A stretch of DNA of 64,000 nucleotides from CAYFJO01 sp964343305 (GTDB lineage: Bacteria; Planctomycetota; Planctomycetia; Pirellulales; Pirellulaceae): contig CAYFJO010000009.1 of the NCBI GenBank assembly GCA_964343305.1, forward strand, positions 1 through 64,000, read 5' to 3'. Position 1 is the stretch's first letter, and the number at the start of each line of letters is the position of its first letter. A program made the position numbers and the translations under genes. The notes beneath the pieces are model-generated. The model searched no databases and was not told where the DNA came from. It worked only from the letters and a program-made list of their open reading frames with translations. Below are positions 8,086-16,693 of this stretch, in pieces.

Positions 8086-8802
8086 CTACCCGTAGGCTTC
8101 TTCGGCTCCGTCACCATCGCCGTCCATTCCCAATTGGCGTCGCAGATCCTCGAATTGATCGGCGTATTGATCGTTCGACGAATGTACGTGTTCGGCTTCG
8201 GTGATGAATTTCATCTCTTCGCGGTTGTCGACGCCGCGTTGCTCGATCATGTGTTCGAACATCTCCAGCGGGCGGCCATAGACGATCAGCAGTTTGTGTT
8301 CGTCGAACTGGACTTCCTGTGGGATGCGTGGGTTCAACACGGCGATTCCGGTGCAGCCGTCGTTCAGCAACAGGTCTTCGAATTCCCACAGGATGCTTTT
8401 CAGCACCGGCATGTCGATGTGTTCGCGGTACAAGTCGGTGTGTCCGCCGTAGCCGTGGTCATGGCTGGTTTCCAGAACCACGTCGACGGTTTGGCCAAGT
8501 GGCTTGAGCAGATCCATAAACAGATCGAACAACACTTCCTTCGAAGCCGAGCACATGGCGACCGGGATGTCCGTTCGCGATTCTTCGTCGCGATAGAAAT
8601 CGTGTCGGTAACCTTGCCGCGGCTTGATCTTGAGATCGTAGGCCGGCCGGATGGCATCAGTCAGCTCGAAGTCGCCGTAGCGTGCGACTGTCAAATGCTC
8701 TTCCAACTGATCTTCGCTCACGCGATCAAAGCTGCTGTGATCCGGCTGTGAGTGTGCGCCGTCATCAAAAACATTCGTAAAAAACTTCTTGAGGAAGCCC
8801 AT
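8086..8802 (-). CDS. Conserved hypothetical protein (planctomycete type)
   Basis: The gene encodes 238 residues from an ATG (MGFLKKFFTNVFDD). There is no signal peptide or membrane segment. The central part (EVLFDLFMDLLKPLGQTVDVVLETSHDH ... LLIVYGRPLEMFEHMIEQRG, non-contiguous) looks like a mixed alpha/beta cytoplasmic domain. It contains a His-rich loop, TSHDHGYGGHTDLYREH, that could bind a metal. The C-terminal tail is acidic. I do not recognise the family. The gene stands alone between a terminator and a gene-free stretch. Confidence 0.6.
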   Translation of the reverse strand: MGFLKKFFTNVFDDGAHSQPDHSSFDRVSEDQLEEHLTVARYGDFELTDAIRPAYDLKIKPRQGYRHDFYRDEESRTDIPVAMCSASKEVLFDLFMDLLKPLGQTVDVVLETSHDHGYGGHTDLYREHIDMPVLKSILWEFEDLLLNDGCTGIAVLNPRIPQEVQFDEHKLLIVYGRPLEMFEHMIEQRGVDNREEMKFITEAEHVHSSNDQYADQFEDLRRQLGMDGDGDGAEEAYG

Positions 8803-9183
8803 CGTTGGCCTCAGTCTCTTTCTCTTGCGGTGCTAGTTCTTTGGGGGGCGGCTCAGCCGTAGCTGGAACAAACTCCACACAAACGTAGGTTACGGTTCGT
8901 GCGTGGGTTGTGACTTATCTGGCATTTTCCAACGTGTGGGGCCTAAGCCGGGTGATCGGCGTGATCGTTACGACTCCAACACGCCTGGGGTTGGCGTCGC
9001 TCGAAAAGATACATCGCGGATTCGCGACGCGCCTGTGATTGGCGATGGATTCGGCCGAAACAATGGACAAGCGAAGTGAGTATGCAGGTTCAGGCAAGTG
9101 TTGCGGAGTGGCTTGAGATTGGCGGGTTGCGACAAGCCTTGGGCGATCGGCACATTTGTTATAATGTGCGTTTTCCATCTCCA
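8803..9183. other. Gene-free stretch, divergent promoter region
   Basis: This lies between a minus-strand gene and the plus-strand transglutaminase gene, so it must hold promoters for both. A TTATAATGTGCG string at about 9160 is a plausible -10 element for the lipoprotein gene. No good coding frame or palindrome was seen. Confidence 0.35.
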
Positions 9184-10779
9184 ATGACAAAAGACCCGAT
9201 GACGCAAGAAATTCGAAAAACGAAGTTCGAGTATCTCTATTCACAATGGGCTTCCAAGCCTGTCGATGGACGGCTTTGGAAAGCCATCCTACAGATTTCG
9301 CTCGTCTTACTGTGCGGCTGCCAGAATGACCCTGCGGGAGATTTCACCGATGTGGGCGAGCCGACGGAAACTTGGGATGTGATCTACGCAGGCGGCAGCA
9401 AGATTGGTCACGCTCATACGATGATTCAACCGGTTTCTATTGGGGCGGGCGATCGACAAGGTGTGCGCATCACCTCCGAACAGCACCTCGCTGTCAAACG
9501 CTTTGGCCAAGTGACACGACAGTCGCTATCGATCACCAGCCTCGAAACCACGGACGGGCAGGTGCTGGCGTTTGACACCAGTTACACGGCCGGTAAGGAA
9601 TCGGCACTGACGTCCGGCAAATATGACGCCGAGGCGAAAAAGTTCGTTTTGTCGACCCGCACCAAAGGCAAGACGGTCGAGTCGTCGATGTTTTGGGACA
9701 AGGAATGGGGTGGATTTCTGGCGATTGATCAGTCGTTGGCGGACGAGCCGATGAAGCCACGCGAGTCGCGAACGCTGCAAGCCTTCCAGCCGATTCTCAA
9801 TCAGACCGGCAAGGTCAAGCTCAAAGCGGCCGAGTATGAAGAGACGCAATTGCTCGGCGAAACAAAGAAACTGCTCCGAATCAACGTCTCTATCGTCATT
9901 CGCACGCAAAGCATCAAGCAGACGATCTGGGTCGATCGCCGGGGCAACACGCTCAAATCTGAAATGCCCGGTATTGGATTCCTTTCGTATCGAACGACGA
10001 AAGAGGTGGCGTCGCGCCAGTCAGGCGAACCATCGTTTGATCTTGGCGAAAAGTCGATAGTCAAAGTTGACCGCGAATTAGACAACGCCCACCGCACAAA
10101 GAAGATCGTATACAAAGCACACGTGAAAGACGGCGATCTCAAGGATGTATTCGCGACGGGACCCAGCCAATCCGTCAAGCTAATTGACGATGATACCGCG
10201 GAAATCACCGTCGTCGCGATACGGCAGAATCAGCCAGAAACGATCGATGTCAAAGTTGCCAAGCCAACGTCCGCCGATTTCACGGCGAACAACATGATTC
10301 AAAGCGACGACATTGCCATTGTGCACATGTCGCGCTTTGTCCGACACGACGATACCGATGCGTGGCGGGTCGCGAAAGATTTGGAAAGTTACGTGAATGA
10401 GAAGATCAAGAACGTAAACTTTTCGACGGCGTTCGCAACGGCGTCTGAAGTGGCCGAGTCACTCGAAGGGGATTGCACCGAGCATGCCGTTTTGCTGGCT
10501 GCGTTGTGTCGGGCTCGCGATATCCCGGCGCGGGTTGCGATGGGTCTGGTCTATTTTCATGGCAAGTCGGGACCTGGCTTCGCCTATCATATGTGGACGG
10601 AAGTTTGGACCAAGGATCGTTGGGTGCCATTGGACGCGACACTGGGCTTGGGCGGCATCGGAGCAGGGCATATCAAGATGGCCCACTCCAACTTGAAAGG
10701 TGCGGATGCGTACAGTGCGTTTCTGCCAGTCATCCAAGTGATGGGCAGGTTGGAATTGGAAATCGTCGAAGTGAACTAA
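9184..10779 (+). CDS. Transglutaminase-like lipoprotein
   Basis: Starting at the ATG at 9184, the 531-residue protein has an unusually long charged N-terminus. A hydrophobic segment then ends in a lipobox-like LLCGC, so it is probably membrane-anchored outside the cytoplasm. A second ATG at 9199 is also possible. The C-terminal third is a transglutaminase core: Cys near residue 431 (EGDCTEHAVLLAALCR), His near 468 (YHMWTEVW) and Asp near 484 (PLDATLG). The central part is beta-rich and resembles the N-terminal region of other bacterial transglutaminase-like proteins. Bacterial members often act as proteases or cross-linkers; the substrate is unknown. Confidence 0.85.
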   Translation: MTKDPMTQEIRKTKFEYLYSQWASKPVDGRLWKAILQISLVLLCGCQNDPAGDFTDVGEPTETWDVIYAGGSKIGHAHTMIQPVSIGAGDRQGVRITSEQHLAVKRFGQVTRQSLSITSLETTDGQVLAFDTSYTAGKESALTSGKYDAEAKKFVLSTRTKGKTVESSMFWDKEWGGFLAIDQSLADEPMKPRESRTLQAFQPILNQTGKVKLKAAEYEETQLLGETKKLLRINVSIVIRTQSIKQTIWVDRRGNTLKSEMPGIGFLSYRTTKEVASRQSGEPSFDLGEKSIVKVDRELDNAHRTKKIVYKAHVKDGDLKDVFATGPSQSVKLIDDDTAEITVVAIRQNQPETIDVKVAKPTSADFTANNMIQSDDIAIVHMSRFVRHDDTDAWRVAKDLESYVNEKIKNVNFSTAFATASEVAESLEGDCTEHAVLLAALCRARDIPARVAMGLVYFHGKSGPGFAYHMWTEVWTKDRWVPLDATLGLGGIGAGHIKMAHSNLKGADAYSAFLPVIQVMGRLELEIVEVN

Positions 10780-10825
10780 ACCGTTTGGCAAGTGTCAGGG
10801 AAGCTGAACTCGCAGGTGTCCAGCT

Positions 10826-11383
10826 ATGTCCAATCAACCATCGCTCGAAACCAATCGTTTATTGTTGCGGCCATTTTCGCTGAACGACGCTGCCGGTGTC
10901 CAGCGTTTGGCGGGCGACTATGATGTTGCCTCAACCACATTGCGGATCCCTCATCCCTATGAAGACGGAATAGCTGAGCAGTGGATCGAAACTCATGCCA
11001 CAGCTTACGCGAAGGGAAACTCGGCCACCTTTGCAATCGAATTGAAGTCAACCAGAGAATTCGTGGGCGGGATCGCACTTGTGATATTTCGCGGTGCAAA
11101 TCGTGGCGAACTTGGGTATTGGGTCGGCAAGCCATACTGGGGACAGGGCATTTGTACCGAAGCCACCCGTGCGGTGCTCGGTTATGCTTTCAACGAATTG
11201 AAGTTGAACCGCGTAAGTGCTGAACACATGACCCGAAATCCAGGCTCTGGTCGCGTGATGCAAAAGGTTGGAATGAAGTATGAAGGCACGTTGCGGCAGA
11301 ACTTGAAGAAGTGGGATCGGTACGAAGACATGGTAGTCTATGGCATTTTGTCCAGCGAATTCTCGGCATCTCCCGTTGTTTAA
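10826..11383 (+). CDS. GNAT acetyltransferase, RimJ/RimL-like
   Basis: This 185-residue protein has the full GNAT layout. It opens with LETNRLLLRPFSLNDAAGV. The acetyl-CoA loop occurs in the variant form GYWVGKPYWGQGICTEATRA, and the C-terminal motif is MQKVGMKYEGTLRQNL. RimJ/RimL-like enzymes acetylate protein N-termini or small amines; which applies here cannot be told. It begins 46 bases after the transglutaminase gene and ends in a hairpin, so the two may be co-transcribed. Confidence 0.85.
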   Translation: MSNQPSLETNRLLLRPFSLNDAAGVQRLAGDYDVASTTLRIPHPYEDGIAEQWIETHATAYAKGNSATFAIELKSTREFVGGIALVIFRGANRGELGYWVGKPYWGQGICTEATRAVLGYAFNELKLNRVSAEHMTRNPGSGRVMQKVGMKYEGTLRQNLKKWDRYEDMVVYGILSSEFSASPVV

Positions 11384-11408
11384 ACACTTTACGCGTCGTG
11401 TAAAGTGC
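11384..11408. terminator. Hairpin after the acetyltransferase gene
   Basis: ACACTTTAC pairs with GTAAAGTG around a short GC-rich loop directly after the stop codon. It separates the acetyltransferase gene from the ubiquitin-like locus, which starts 250 bases later. The T-run is weak, so terminator function is likely but not certain. Confidence 0.55.
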
Positions 11409-11660
11409 TTGGATTTACTGGGCGAATTAGCTAAGATGGTGCAAGATTGGAATCAAGGGAACGAATACTTGCTCAAGTAAGTGAACCGAGGGCTGTTTTT
11501 GCGGACTTTAAGGTGTCTTTCGCTCCGCGAAAGCCCAGCACTCATGCAGCGCGGCCTTGAGCAACGAACTAACCTCGCTGGCAACTGCGTATAAATCTCA
11601 CAAATTGATTGGCACTCGCAAACCAATCACCGCCATCTGATTACCACATGGAGTAGCAAA

Positions 11661-11942
11661 ATGGCAGACGATCGCCAAGGAACTCGCGTGACGTTTCTCG
11701 ACCAGACGGGCGCGAAATCGGTTGACGCCGTGATCGCTGACAACGTGTCTGTGAAGCGGATTTTGCCCAACATCATTACCAAGATGAACCTACCCGTGAT
11801 GGGCCCCGACGGCCAACCGATGAGTTACAGCCTCGACCACAAGGAAGGCGGCAAACGATTGCGCGAAGACCAGACGCTCGTCCAGGCCACGGTCCAGGAC
11901 GGCGACCACCTGATCGTCTATCCTGAAATCGTGGCGGGCTAG
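11661..11942 (+). CDS. Ubiquitin-like modifier, YukD/EsaB-type beta-grasp protein
   Basis: The gene encodes 93 residues from an ATG with GGAG upstream. The pattern TRVTFLDQTG ... VSVKRILPNIITKM ... GQPMSYSLDHKEGGKRL ... VQDGDHLIVYPE fits a beta-grasp fold of the YukD/EsaB ubiquitin-like group. The protein ends in EIVAG, so a C-terminal Gly is exposed without processing, although the usual Gly-Gly is Ala-Gly. It is the first gene of a run with E2, JAMM, E1 and RING-like genes. That strongly suggests it is the protein tag activated by the E1 and passed to the E2. Its target proteins are unknown. Confidence 0.75.
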   Translation: MADDRQGTRVTFLDQTGAKSVDAVIADNVSVKRILPNIITKMNLPVMGPDGQPMSYSLDHKEGGKRLREDQTLVQATVQDGDHLIVYPEIVAG

Positions 11943-12012
11943 ATCGTACGACGGATTGCCAATCCGTCCATCGTTGCACGACCTGTGGCTTGTTCCAGGA
12001 GAATCGGTTTTG

Positions 12013-12645
12013 ATGCGAGAGTCGCCAAGAATCCGCCGGCTGCGTTCCGACTACAAAGCGATGCTACAGCTTGCTTCGGAAAGTTCCATCATCCAATTTG
12101 CCACGCGCGGCGATCCACCCGACTTGTATACCTTGCGGTTCAACGGCAACGGTGTCTGGCGTCCCGACGGATCGGGCGACCCGTTGATTCACGAGATGCA
12201 CGAAGTCGACGTCAATCTCAGTGCTTCGTATCCGCGCATGCAGCCCGAACTGTCTTGGAAGTCACCGATCTTCCATCCCAACATTTCTGCCAGCGGGGTT
12301 GTCTGCCTCGGTGGCTACGGAACCTATTGGGTCCCCAGCGTTGCGCTCGACGACTTGGTCACCATGCTTTGGGACATGATTCGATACCAAAACTACGATG
12401 TCGAAAGCCCGTACAATCGCGAAGCGGCGAATTGGGCCAAAATGCAGTATCTATATCAATTACCGCTCGATCCACGACCCTTGCGCGACCGAGTTGCTGG
12501 TTTCGCGCCACCCGTCGAAGACGACCTCGTCCCCATCGTCGAACCCCAAGCGAACACCGTCGCTGAGGTGACGTTCATCGAGCCGCAAGTTGTCCCGGCC
12601 GAAATGGCCGACCCAGAGGATCCGGACATTCTTTTCATTGACTAA
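12013..12645 (+). CDS. E2 ubiquitin-conjugating-like enzyme (active type)
   Basis: The ATG at 12013 follows CCAGGAGAATC and gives 210 residues; a TTG at 11956 would add 19 residues without a ribosome site. The UBC core shows SYPRMQPELSW, then HPN at residues 88-90 and the catalytic Cys at 98 in SASGVVCLGGYG, the same spacing as in eukaryotic E2s. It should accept the modifier as a thioester from the E1 and transfer it to targets with the RING-like protein. The C-terminal extension ends in DPEDPDILFID, an acidic-hydrophobic tail that resembles a SUMO-interacting motif and is echoed in the pseudo-E2 at 16694. A short palindromic word (ACGGATTGCCAATCCGT) separates it from the modifier gene. Confidence 0.85.
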   Translation: MRESPRIRRLRSDYKAMLQLASESSIIQFATRGDPPDLYTLRFNGNGVWRPDGSGDPLIHEMHEVDVNLSASYPRMQPELSWKSPIFHPNISASGVVCLGGYGTYWVPSVALDDLVTMLWDMIRYQNYDVESPYNREAANWAKMQYLYQLPLDPRPLRDRVAGFAPPVEDDLVPIVEPQANTVAEVTFIEPQVVPAEMADPEDPDILFID

Positions 12646-12648
12646 TTC

Positions 12649-12682
12649 AGACTTCCGAAGTTTTCTTAAACTTCGGAAGTCT
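12649..12682. repeat. Palindrome, AGACTTCCGAAG family
   Basis: AGACTTCCGAAGTTT pairs perfectly with AAACTTCGGAAGTCT around a 4-base loop. It begins 4 bases after the E2 stop. Close relatives lie at 35382, 52792 and 60258 in this window. Confidence 0.85.
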
Positions 12683-12700
12683 CTCAGGATATCCTGTCGA

Positions 12701-13240
12701 ATGTCGCAACCAGCACTTCAACATGTTTCGACTTCGGACGGGAAATTCCTGCTTCGCAAGCTGGGCAACGTCCATGAAGACTCGATTCCGATTCTGTTTC
12801 ACGAGGATGTATTCGAACAGATCATCGAACACTCACACCAGGATCTGACGCGTGAGCTAGGCGGCTTTCTGTTGGGTGACCGGTTTCAAGCTGACAAAGA
12901 ATACATTGAAGTCCGCAATTTCCTCGTGGCCAACGACGCTCGATCCGAAGCAGCTTCCTTTACATTTACGCACGACACATGGGCTGCTGTCAATCGAGAA
13001 GTTGAAGAGAAATTCCCGGACGACAAAATCGTCGGCTGGCACCATACACATCCGGGGTTCGGCATTTTCCTGTCCGGTTACGACATGTTCATCCACCGGA
13101 ATTTTTTCACCGCACCGTGGCACATCGCGCTGGTCGTCGATCCAAAGGCCAAGGAGTTCGGCTTCTTTCAATGGCGGCAAGATGAGGTCGTCGATTGCGG
13201 TTTCTATTTCATGTACGAAAATCCAAACGACACAGAATAA
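12701..13240 (+). CDS. JAB/JAMM metalloprotease, stand-alone (deubiquitinase-like)
   Basis: The ATG at 12701 gives 179 residues. The JAMM zinc site is complete: Glu52 in RELGGFLLG, and His115, His117, Ser125 and Asp128 in HHTHPGFGIFLSGYD. There is no signal or membrane segment, so it is probably cytoplasmic. Enzymes of this type cleave isopeptide bonds or trim ubiquitin-like proteins. The modifier already ends in Gly, so deconjugation is the more likely role. It lies between the E2 and E1 genes. It shares the fold, and several blocks such as SFTFTHDTW / SFKFTHDTW, with the JAB domain at 15194, so the two are paralogues. Confidence 0.9.
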   Translation: MSQPALQHVSTSDGKFLLRKLGNVHEDSIPILFHEDVFEQIIEHSHQDLTRELGGFLLGDRFQADKEYIEVRNFLVANDARSEAASFTFTHDTWAAVNREVEEKFPDDKIVGWHHTHPGFGIFLSGYDMFIHRNFFTAPWHIALVVDPKAKEFGFFQWRQDEVVDCGFYFMYENPNDTE

Positions 13241-13259
13241 AAAGAGACGTTCGTGGAAA

Positions 13260-13327
13260 TGGCAGAATGATGTATGGCAGAATAAAAGCAAGTCAGGTTT
13301 TTTATTCTGCCATACATCATTCTGCCA
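13260..13327. repeat. Long perfect palindrome between JAB and E1 genes
   Basis: An arm of about 28 bases starting TGGCAGAATGATGTATGGCA pairs perfectly with its complement across a loop of about 12 bases. It lies 19 bases after the JAB stop, inside the apparent operon. The word GGCAGAATGATG recurs in the palindrome at 16609. Confidence 0.9.
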
Positions 13328-13429
13328 ATTGCTTTCTGCGAGTTTTAGGGGGACTGGTCTGCGGCAACAAACGGGATCAAAATCATTGGACGTTCTTATC
13401 TCCCGTTTTCATCCCACTTATGAAACAAA

Positions 13430-14596
13430 ATGCCTGACGATCCGCTAATCATTGACGACGACGATCGCTATGCTCGGTTTCGGCTGATCGCCTGGTGGGA
13501 CCAGGACAAACTTGCAAACGCCAAAATCCTGGTCGTTGGAGCTGGCGCGCTGGGCAACGAAGTGCTCAAGAACCTCGTACTCCTTGGTGTCGGCACGGTT
13601 TATGTCGTGGACTTTGACGAGATCGAAGAATCCAACCTCACTCGTAGCGTCCTGTTCCGCCAACGCGATTGTGGCAAACCCAAGGCCGACGCAGCGGCCG
13701 AAATGTTGCGGGACATAAATCCCGACACGCAAGTCAAACCCTTGTTGGCCAACATTATTACGGAAGTTGGTCTCGGGCTGTTCCGCGAAGTCGATGTCGT
13801 GATCGGCTGCCTCGACAACCGCGAAGCCCGGCTGTGGGTCAACCGGCAATGTTGGAAAGCGACCACGCCCTGGATCGATGGTGGCATTCAAGAGATCAAC
13901 GGCGTCGCTAAAGTTTTCGTTCCGCCGGACGGTGCGTGTTACGAATGCGCGATGACCGAGAACGACTATCGGCTGATCAACCTGCGATACAGTTGCCCGT
14001 TGCTCAGACAAGAAGACATCCTGGCCGGCAAAGTCCCCACGGCACCCACCATCTCGTCCATGATCGGTGGCTTGCAAACGCAAGAAGCGTTGAAGCTGAT
14101 CCACGGCATGCCCGTCGCCGAAGGCACCGCGCTGGTCTACAACGGCCAAGCTAACCAGTTTTACAGCACCAAGTATCAACACCGCGAAGACTGCCTGAGC
14201 CACGAAACTTATCCCGACCCGATTGAACTTCCGCTATCCGTCTCGAACAATTCCGCAATCGATCTGTTCAATGCAGCCCGCGAGCATTTCGACGGCGCGG
14301 ACGAATTGAAATTGTCACTCGATCGTGACCTGGTCGTTTCGGTCGATTGCGCGAAATGCAATGTGAAACAACGAATTATGCGACCCATGCAATCAGTCGG
14401 GATGCGCGAGGCGGAATGCCCAGAATGTGGCGAAACCTCACGGCCGAACATCGAGCATGTCGTCACATCGAAAAGTGAATTCGCATCCGAAAAACTTTGC
14501 GATCTCGGCGTGCCGCCCTACGACATTGTCCGAGTTTCGACGAATAACACCGAACACGTGTTTTTGTTAGCCGGCGATCGAGCCAGGGTCTGTTAA
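13430..14596 (+). CDS. E1-like activating enzyme (ThiF/UBA fold) with candidate catalytic Cys
   Basis: This 388-residue protein has the adenylation core: GAGALG at residues 37-42, Asp61 (YVVDFDEIEESNLTRS), Arg72, Arg77, Lys84 (GKPKAD) and Asp129 (GCLDNREAR). A CxxC at 170-173 (ACYEC) is followed 16 residues later by Cys189 in YSCPLL, the order seen in the SUMO E1 subunit UBA2. Cys189 is therefore the likely thioester-forming residue. A second zinc pair lies at 307/310 and 330/333, in an added C-terminal zinc ribbon-like part. It should adenylate the modifier C-terminus and hand it to the E2. The gene is directly followed, after 2 bases, by the membrane protein gene. MoeB/ThiF-type sulfur transfer is the alternative, but the E2 neighbours argue against it. 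Confidence 0.88.
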   Translation: MPDDPLIIDDDDRYARFRLIAWWDQDKLANAKILVVGAGALGNEVLKNLVLLGVGTVYVVDFDEIEESNLTRSVLFRQRDCGKPKADAAAEMLRDINPDTQVKPLLANIITEVGLGLFREVDVVIGCLDNREARLWVNRQCWKATTPWIDGGIQEINGVAKVFVPPDGACYECAMTENDYRLINLRYSCPLLRQEDILAGKVPTAPTISSMIGGLQTQEALKLIHGMPVAEGTALVYNGQANQFYSTKYQHREDCLSHETYPDPIELPLSVSNNSAIDLFNAAREHFDGADELKLSLDRDLVVSVDCAKCNVKQRIMRPMQSVGMREAECPECGETSRPNIEHVVTSKSEFASEKLCDLGVPPYDIVRVSTNNTEHVFLLAGDRARVC

Positions 14597-14598
14597 AT

Positions 14599-15183
14599 AT
14601 GGATAGTCGCGAACAGAATCCTTACGTATCACCGAATCCGATTCAAACTCCGGACTCAATTAAAAATGTAGGACGAGTTTTTGAATTCTCAACTCGTGTT
14701 TCAATGAAGGAAGTAAGAGAGTGTATTCGGCTTGAACTTCCCAAGTACTTACTTTTCGCCATCATTTTTCATTTCGGCGTTGCAGGATTGTATTTGTTGA
14801 TGTTTTTTTCGGTTGCTGAACCACACGAATCGCGATTTCAACTTCTGCTCTTAGTTCCGGCTATTCTGATCCCAATCTCTGCAGCAATTATCCAAACACG
14901 GCGCCGATTTCTAGAACCTTTCAGCAAGGAAATGCACCCTTTTCAACGTAAGACATACCAAGTTAGTGCTTTCGGTGTAACTGTGATGCCTCAAAACCCA
15001 AACGCGGTGTACAGGTGGGAGTTCTTTTCGAAAGCCAAGATTGGCCACAATGTCGTATTGCTCAATTTGAAATCATCAAATGAGTTTTGTGTCTTTGGTC
15101 GGTCAACGCTGAAGAGCGATGTCGAATGGGATGATCTTTGCGAATTTGTGTCCCAAAGAGTTAAGTCCAAGTTCACGATATAA
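14599..15183 (+). CDS. Two-helix membrane protein with YcxB-like domain
   Basis: This 194-residue protein begins MDSREQNPYVSPNP, the N-P-Y-x-S-P leader common on planctomycete membrane proteins. Two membrane helices follow at about residues 50-72 and 80-100 (LLLLVPAILIPISAAI). The rest looks like a small beta-rich cytoplasmic domain of the YcxB type. It is more A+T rich than its neighbours. It starts 2 bases after the E1 stop and ends 10 bases before the second JAB gene, so it is firmly in the operon. It could be an adaptor or substrate, or a later insertion; its link to conjugation is only positional. Confidence 0.65.
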   Translation: MDSREQNPYVSPNPIQTPDSIKNVGRVFEFSTRVSMKEVRECIRLELPKYLLFAIIFHFGVAGLYLLMFFSVAEPHESRFQLLLLVPAILIPISAAIIQTRRRFLEPFSKEMHPFQRKTYQVSAFGVTVMPQNPNAVYRWEFFSKAKIGHNVVLLNLKSSNEFCVFGRSTLKSDVEWDDLCEFVSQRVKSKFTI

Positions 15184-15193
15184 AACTCAAACT

Positions 15194-16600
15194 ATGGATG
15201 CTGACATTCAATTCGGCGAACTTGAAGAATCGCGGCCCGAGGTGCAGTTGCGGCCCGATCAGAATAAGCACTTCGCTGTCGTTCCATTCGAGGTTCCGCG
15301 CGAGAATGACCTGCCGATTTTTGTTGACCTGGACGTGATGCGCGACATGGAGTCGCATGCGTTGGAAGATACCAGCGTGGAACTGGGCGGTGTGCTGTTA
15401 GGCGGGCAGTATGAAGATGAGGACGGGAACGAGTTTGTCATCGTCACCGACAGTCTGCGGGCTCAACACTACGAAGCAACCAAGGGCAGTTTCAAATTCA
15501 CGCACGATACCTGGGAGCAAATCTCGCGCGAGCGGGACGAGTTTCCCGACGACTTGCAGATGATCGGCTGGTATCACACACATCCCGATTGGGGTGTGTT
15601 TTTGTCCGGGATGGATATGTTCATCTGCGACAATTTTTTCAACAAGCCGCTGGATCTCGCCCTCGTCATTGACCCTTGTCGTGGCGATCGTGGGATGTTC
15701 ATGTGGACGGGTAATCCGAGTGATCGGATTCGCCGCACGGGCGGTTTCTATTTCATGGCGTCGCGACATCGGCGGCACGAGCTTGAAGTTTTCACCTGTC
15801 AATTAGAAGGGAAACTCACCATGCCAGATTCCAGATTCAATCCCGTCGCGGGGCACGTTGGCCCGACACCCGCACCGGTCGTCAACCTCACCGATTCACG
15901 CAACCAATGGCAAGCTCTGGCTGTCGTTGGCATGTTGACGATGCAGTTCTTTGTGCTGTGCCTGATCGCGTGGAAGTTGATCATTCCCGCCGCCACGGAA
16001 GACGACGAAAAGAAAACCGACCGACTGGCTGCGATCGAGAAGAAGCTGGATGCGTCTTACCAGAGTCGCATGCAGCGTGAGGCTTATGAGGAAATCTTGT
16101 CCGCGCTAGTTGACAAGATTGAAGGCGAAGATGGGCTGGTCGCCAAATACAAGGACCTGAGATTAAAGTCTGAGTTGGCTATTCAACTCGCGGAAAACGA
16201 AAATTTGATCAAAAAGGAACTCAAAAAGGAGGTCGAGCGTTACAAAGAACGTGGCGACCTCTATAAAAGCGACTTGGAACACGAGGAAAAAGCGTACGAC
16301 AAGTTAAAACAAATCGAGTCCGATCTCCGCAAGACGATCAAGGAAAAAGAAGATGAAGTGACGATGTTGACCAAAAAGCTGAAAGACAAAGTCAGCGAGA
16401 AATCGGAAGACGGCGAAGAGAATCCATGGTATGTCTACGTGACCGTGGCGGTGGGAGCGGCGTTGCTGTTGCTGATCGTGGCCGTCTTGCTCGGCACGTC
16501 GTTCCGCCGAGACGAAGACGATGAGGACGAAGACGAAGAGATGGAGTTCAAGGACACCGTCGACAGAGAAGACGAAGAACCACAGGACAAAGAAGAATGA
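15194..16600 (+). CDS. JAB/JAMM metalloprotease fused to membrane-anchored coiled coil
   Basis: The ATG at 15194 gives 468 residues. Residues 40-190 are a JAB domain with a complete JAMM site: Glu63 (VELGGVLLGG), and His128, His130, Ser138 and Asp141 in YHTHPDWGVFLSGMD. A membrane helix at about 241-264 is followed by a charged coiled coil of about 140 residues (270-410). A second membrane helix lies at about 418-442 and the tail is very acidic. The JAB domain should face the cytoplasm. The coiled coil then lies outside it, or in the paryphoplasm, if both helices span. This is a membrane-bound deconjugase; its partner outside the membrane is unknown. Confidence 0.88.
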   Translation: MDADIQFGELEESRPEVQLRPDQNKHFAVVPFEVPRENDLPIFVDLDVMRDMESHALEDTSVELGGVLLGGQYEDEDGNEFVIVTDSLRAQHYEATKGSFKFTHDTWEQISRERDEFPDDLQMIGWYHTHPDWGVFLSGMDMFICDNFFNKPLDLALVIDPCRGDRGMFMWTGNPSDRIRRTGGFYFMASRHRRHELEVFTCQLEGKLTMPDSRFNPVAGHVGPTPAPVVNLTDSRNQWQALAVVGMLTMQFFVLCLIAWKLIIPAATEDDEKKTDRLAAIEKKLDASYQSRMQREAYEEILSALVDKIEGEDGLVAKYKDLRLKSELAIQLAENENLIKKELKKEVERYKERGDLYKSDLEHEEKAYDKLKQIESDLRKTIKEKEDEVTMLTKKLKDKVSEKSEDGEENPWYVYVTVAVGAALLLLIVAVLLGTSFRRDEDDEDEDEEMEFKDTVDREDEEPQDKEE

Positions 16601-16608
16601 AACCGTAT

Positions 16609-16675
16609 TGGCAGAATGATGGGGACGGAATGAGGATAATCGCGAGTTCCATTATTCTGCCCCCATCATGCTGTC
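16609..16675. repeat. Palindrome between JAB and pseudo-E2 genes
   Basis: TGGCAGAATGATGGGG pairs with CCCCATCATGCTGTCA with one or two mismatches, and shorter inner pairs lie between them. The arm shares GGCAGAATGATG with the palindrome at 13260, so the two are relatives. Confidence 0.7.
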
Positions 16676-16693
16676 AAACGAAAGGAGCCCATC

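Noticed and set aside
13445..14203. Minus-strand frame of 252 codons opposite the E1 gene
   Set aside because: The E1 motifs on the plus strand are unmistakable and the antisense product has no family features.
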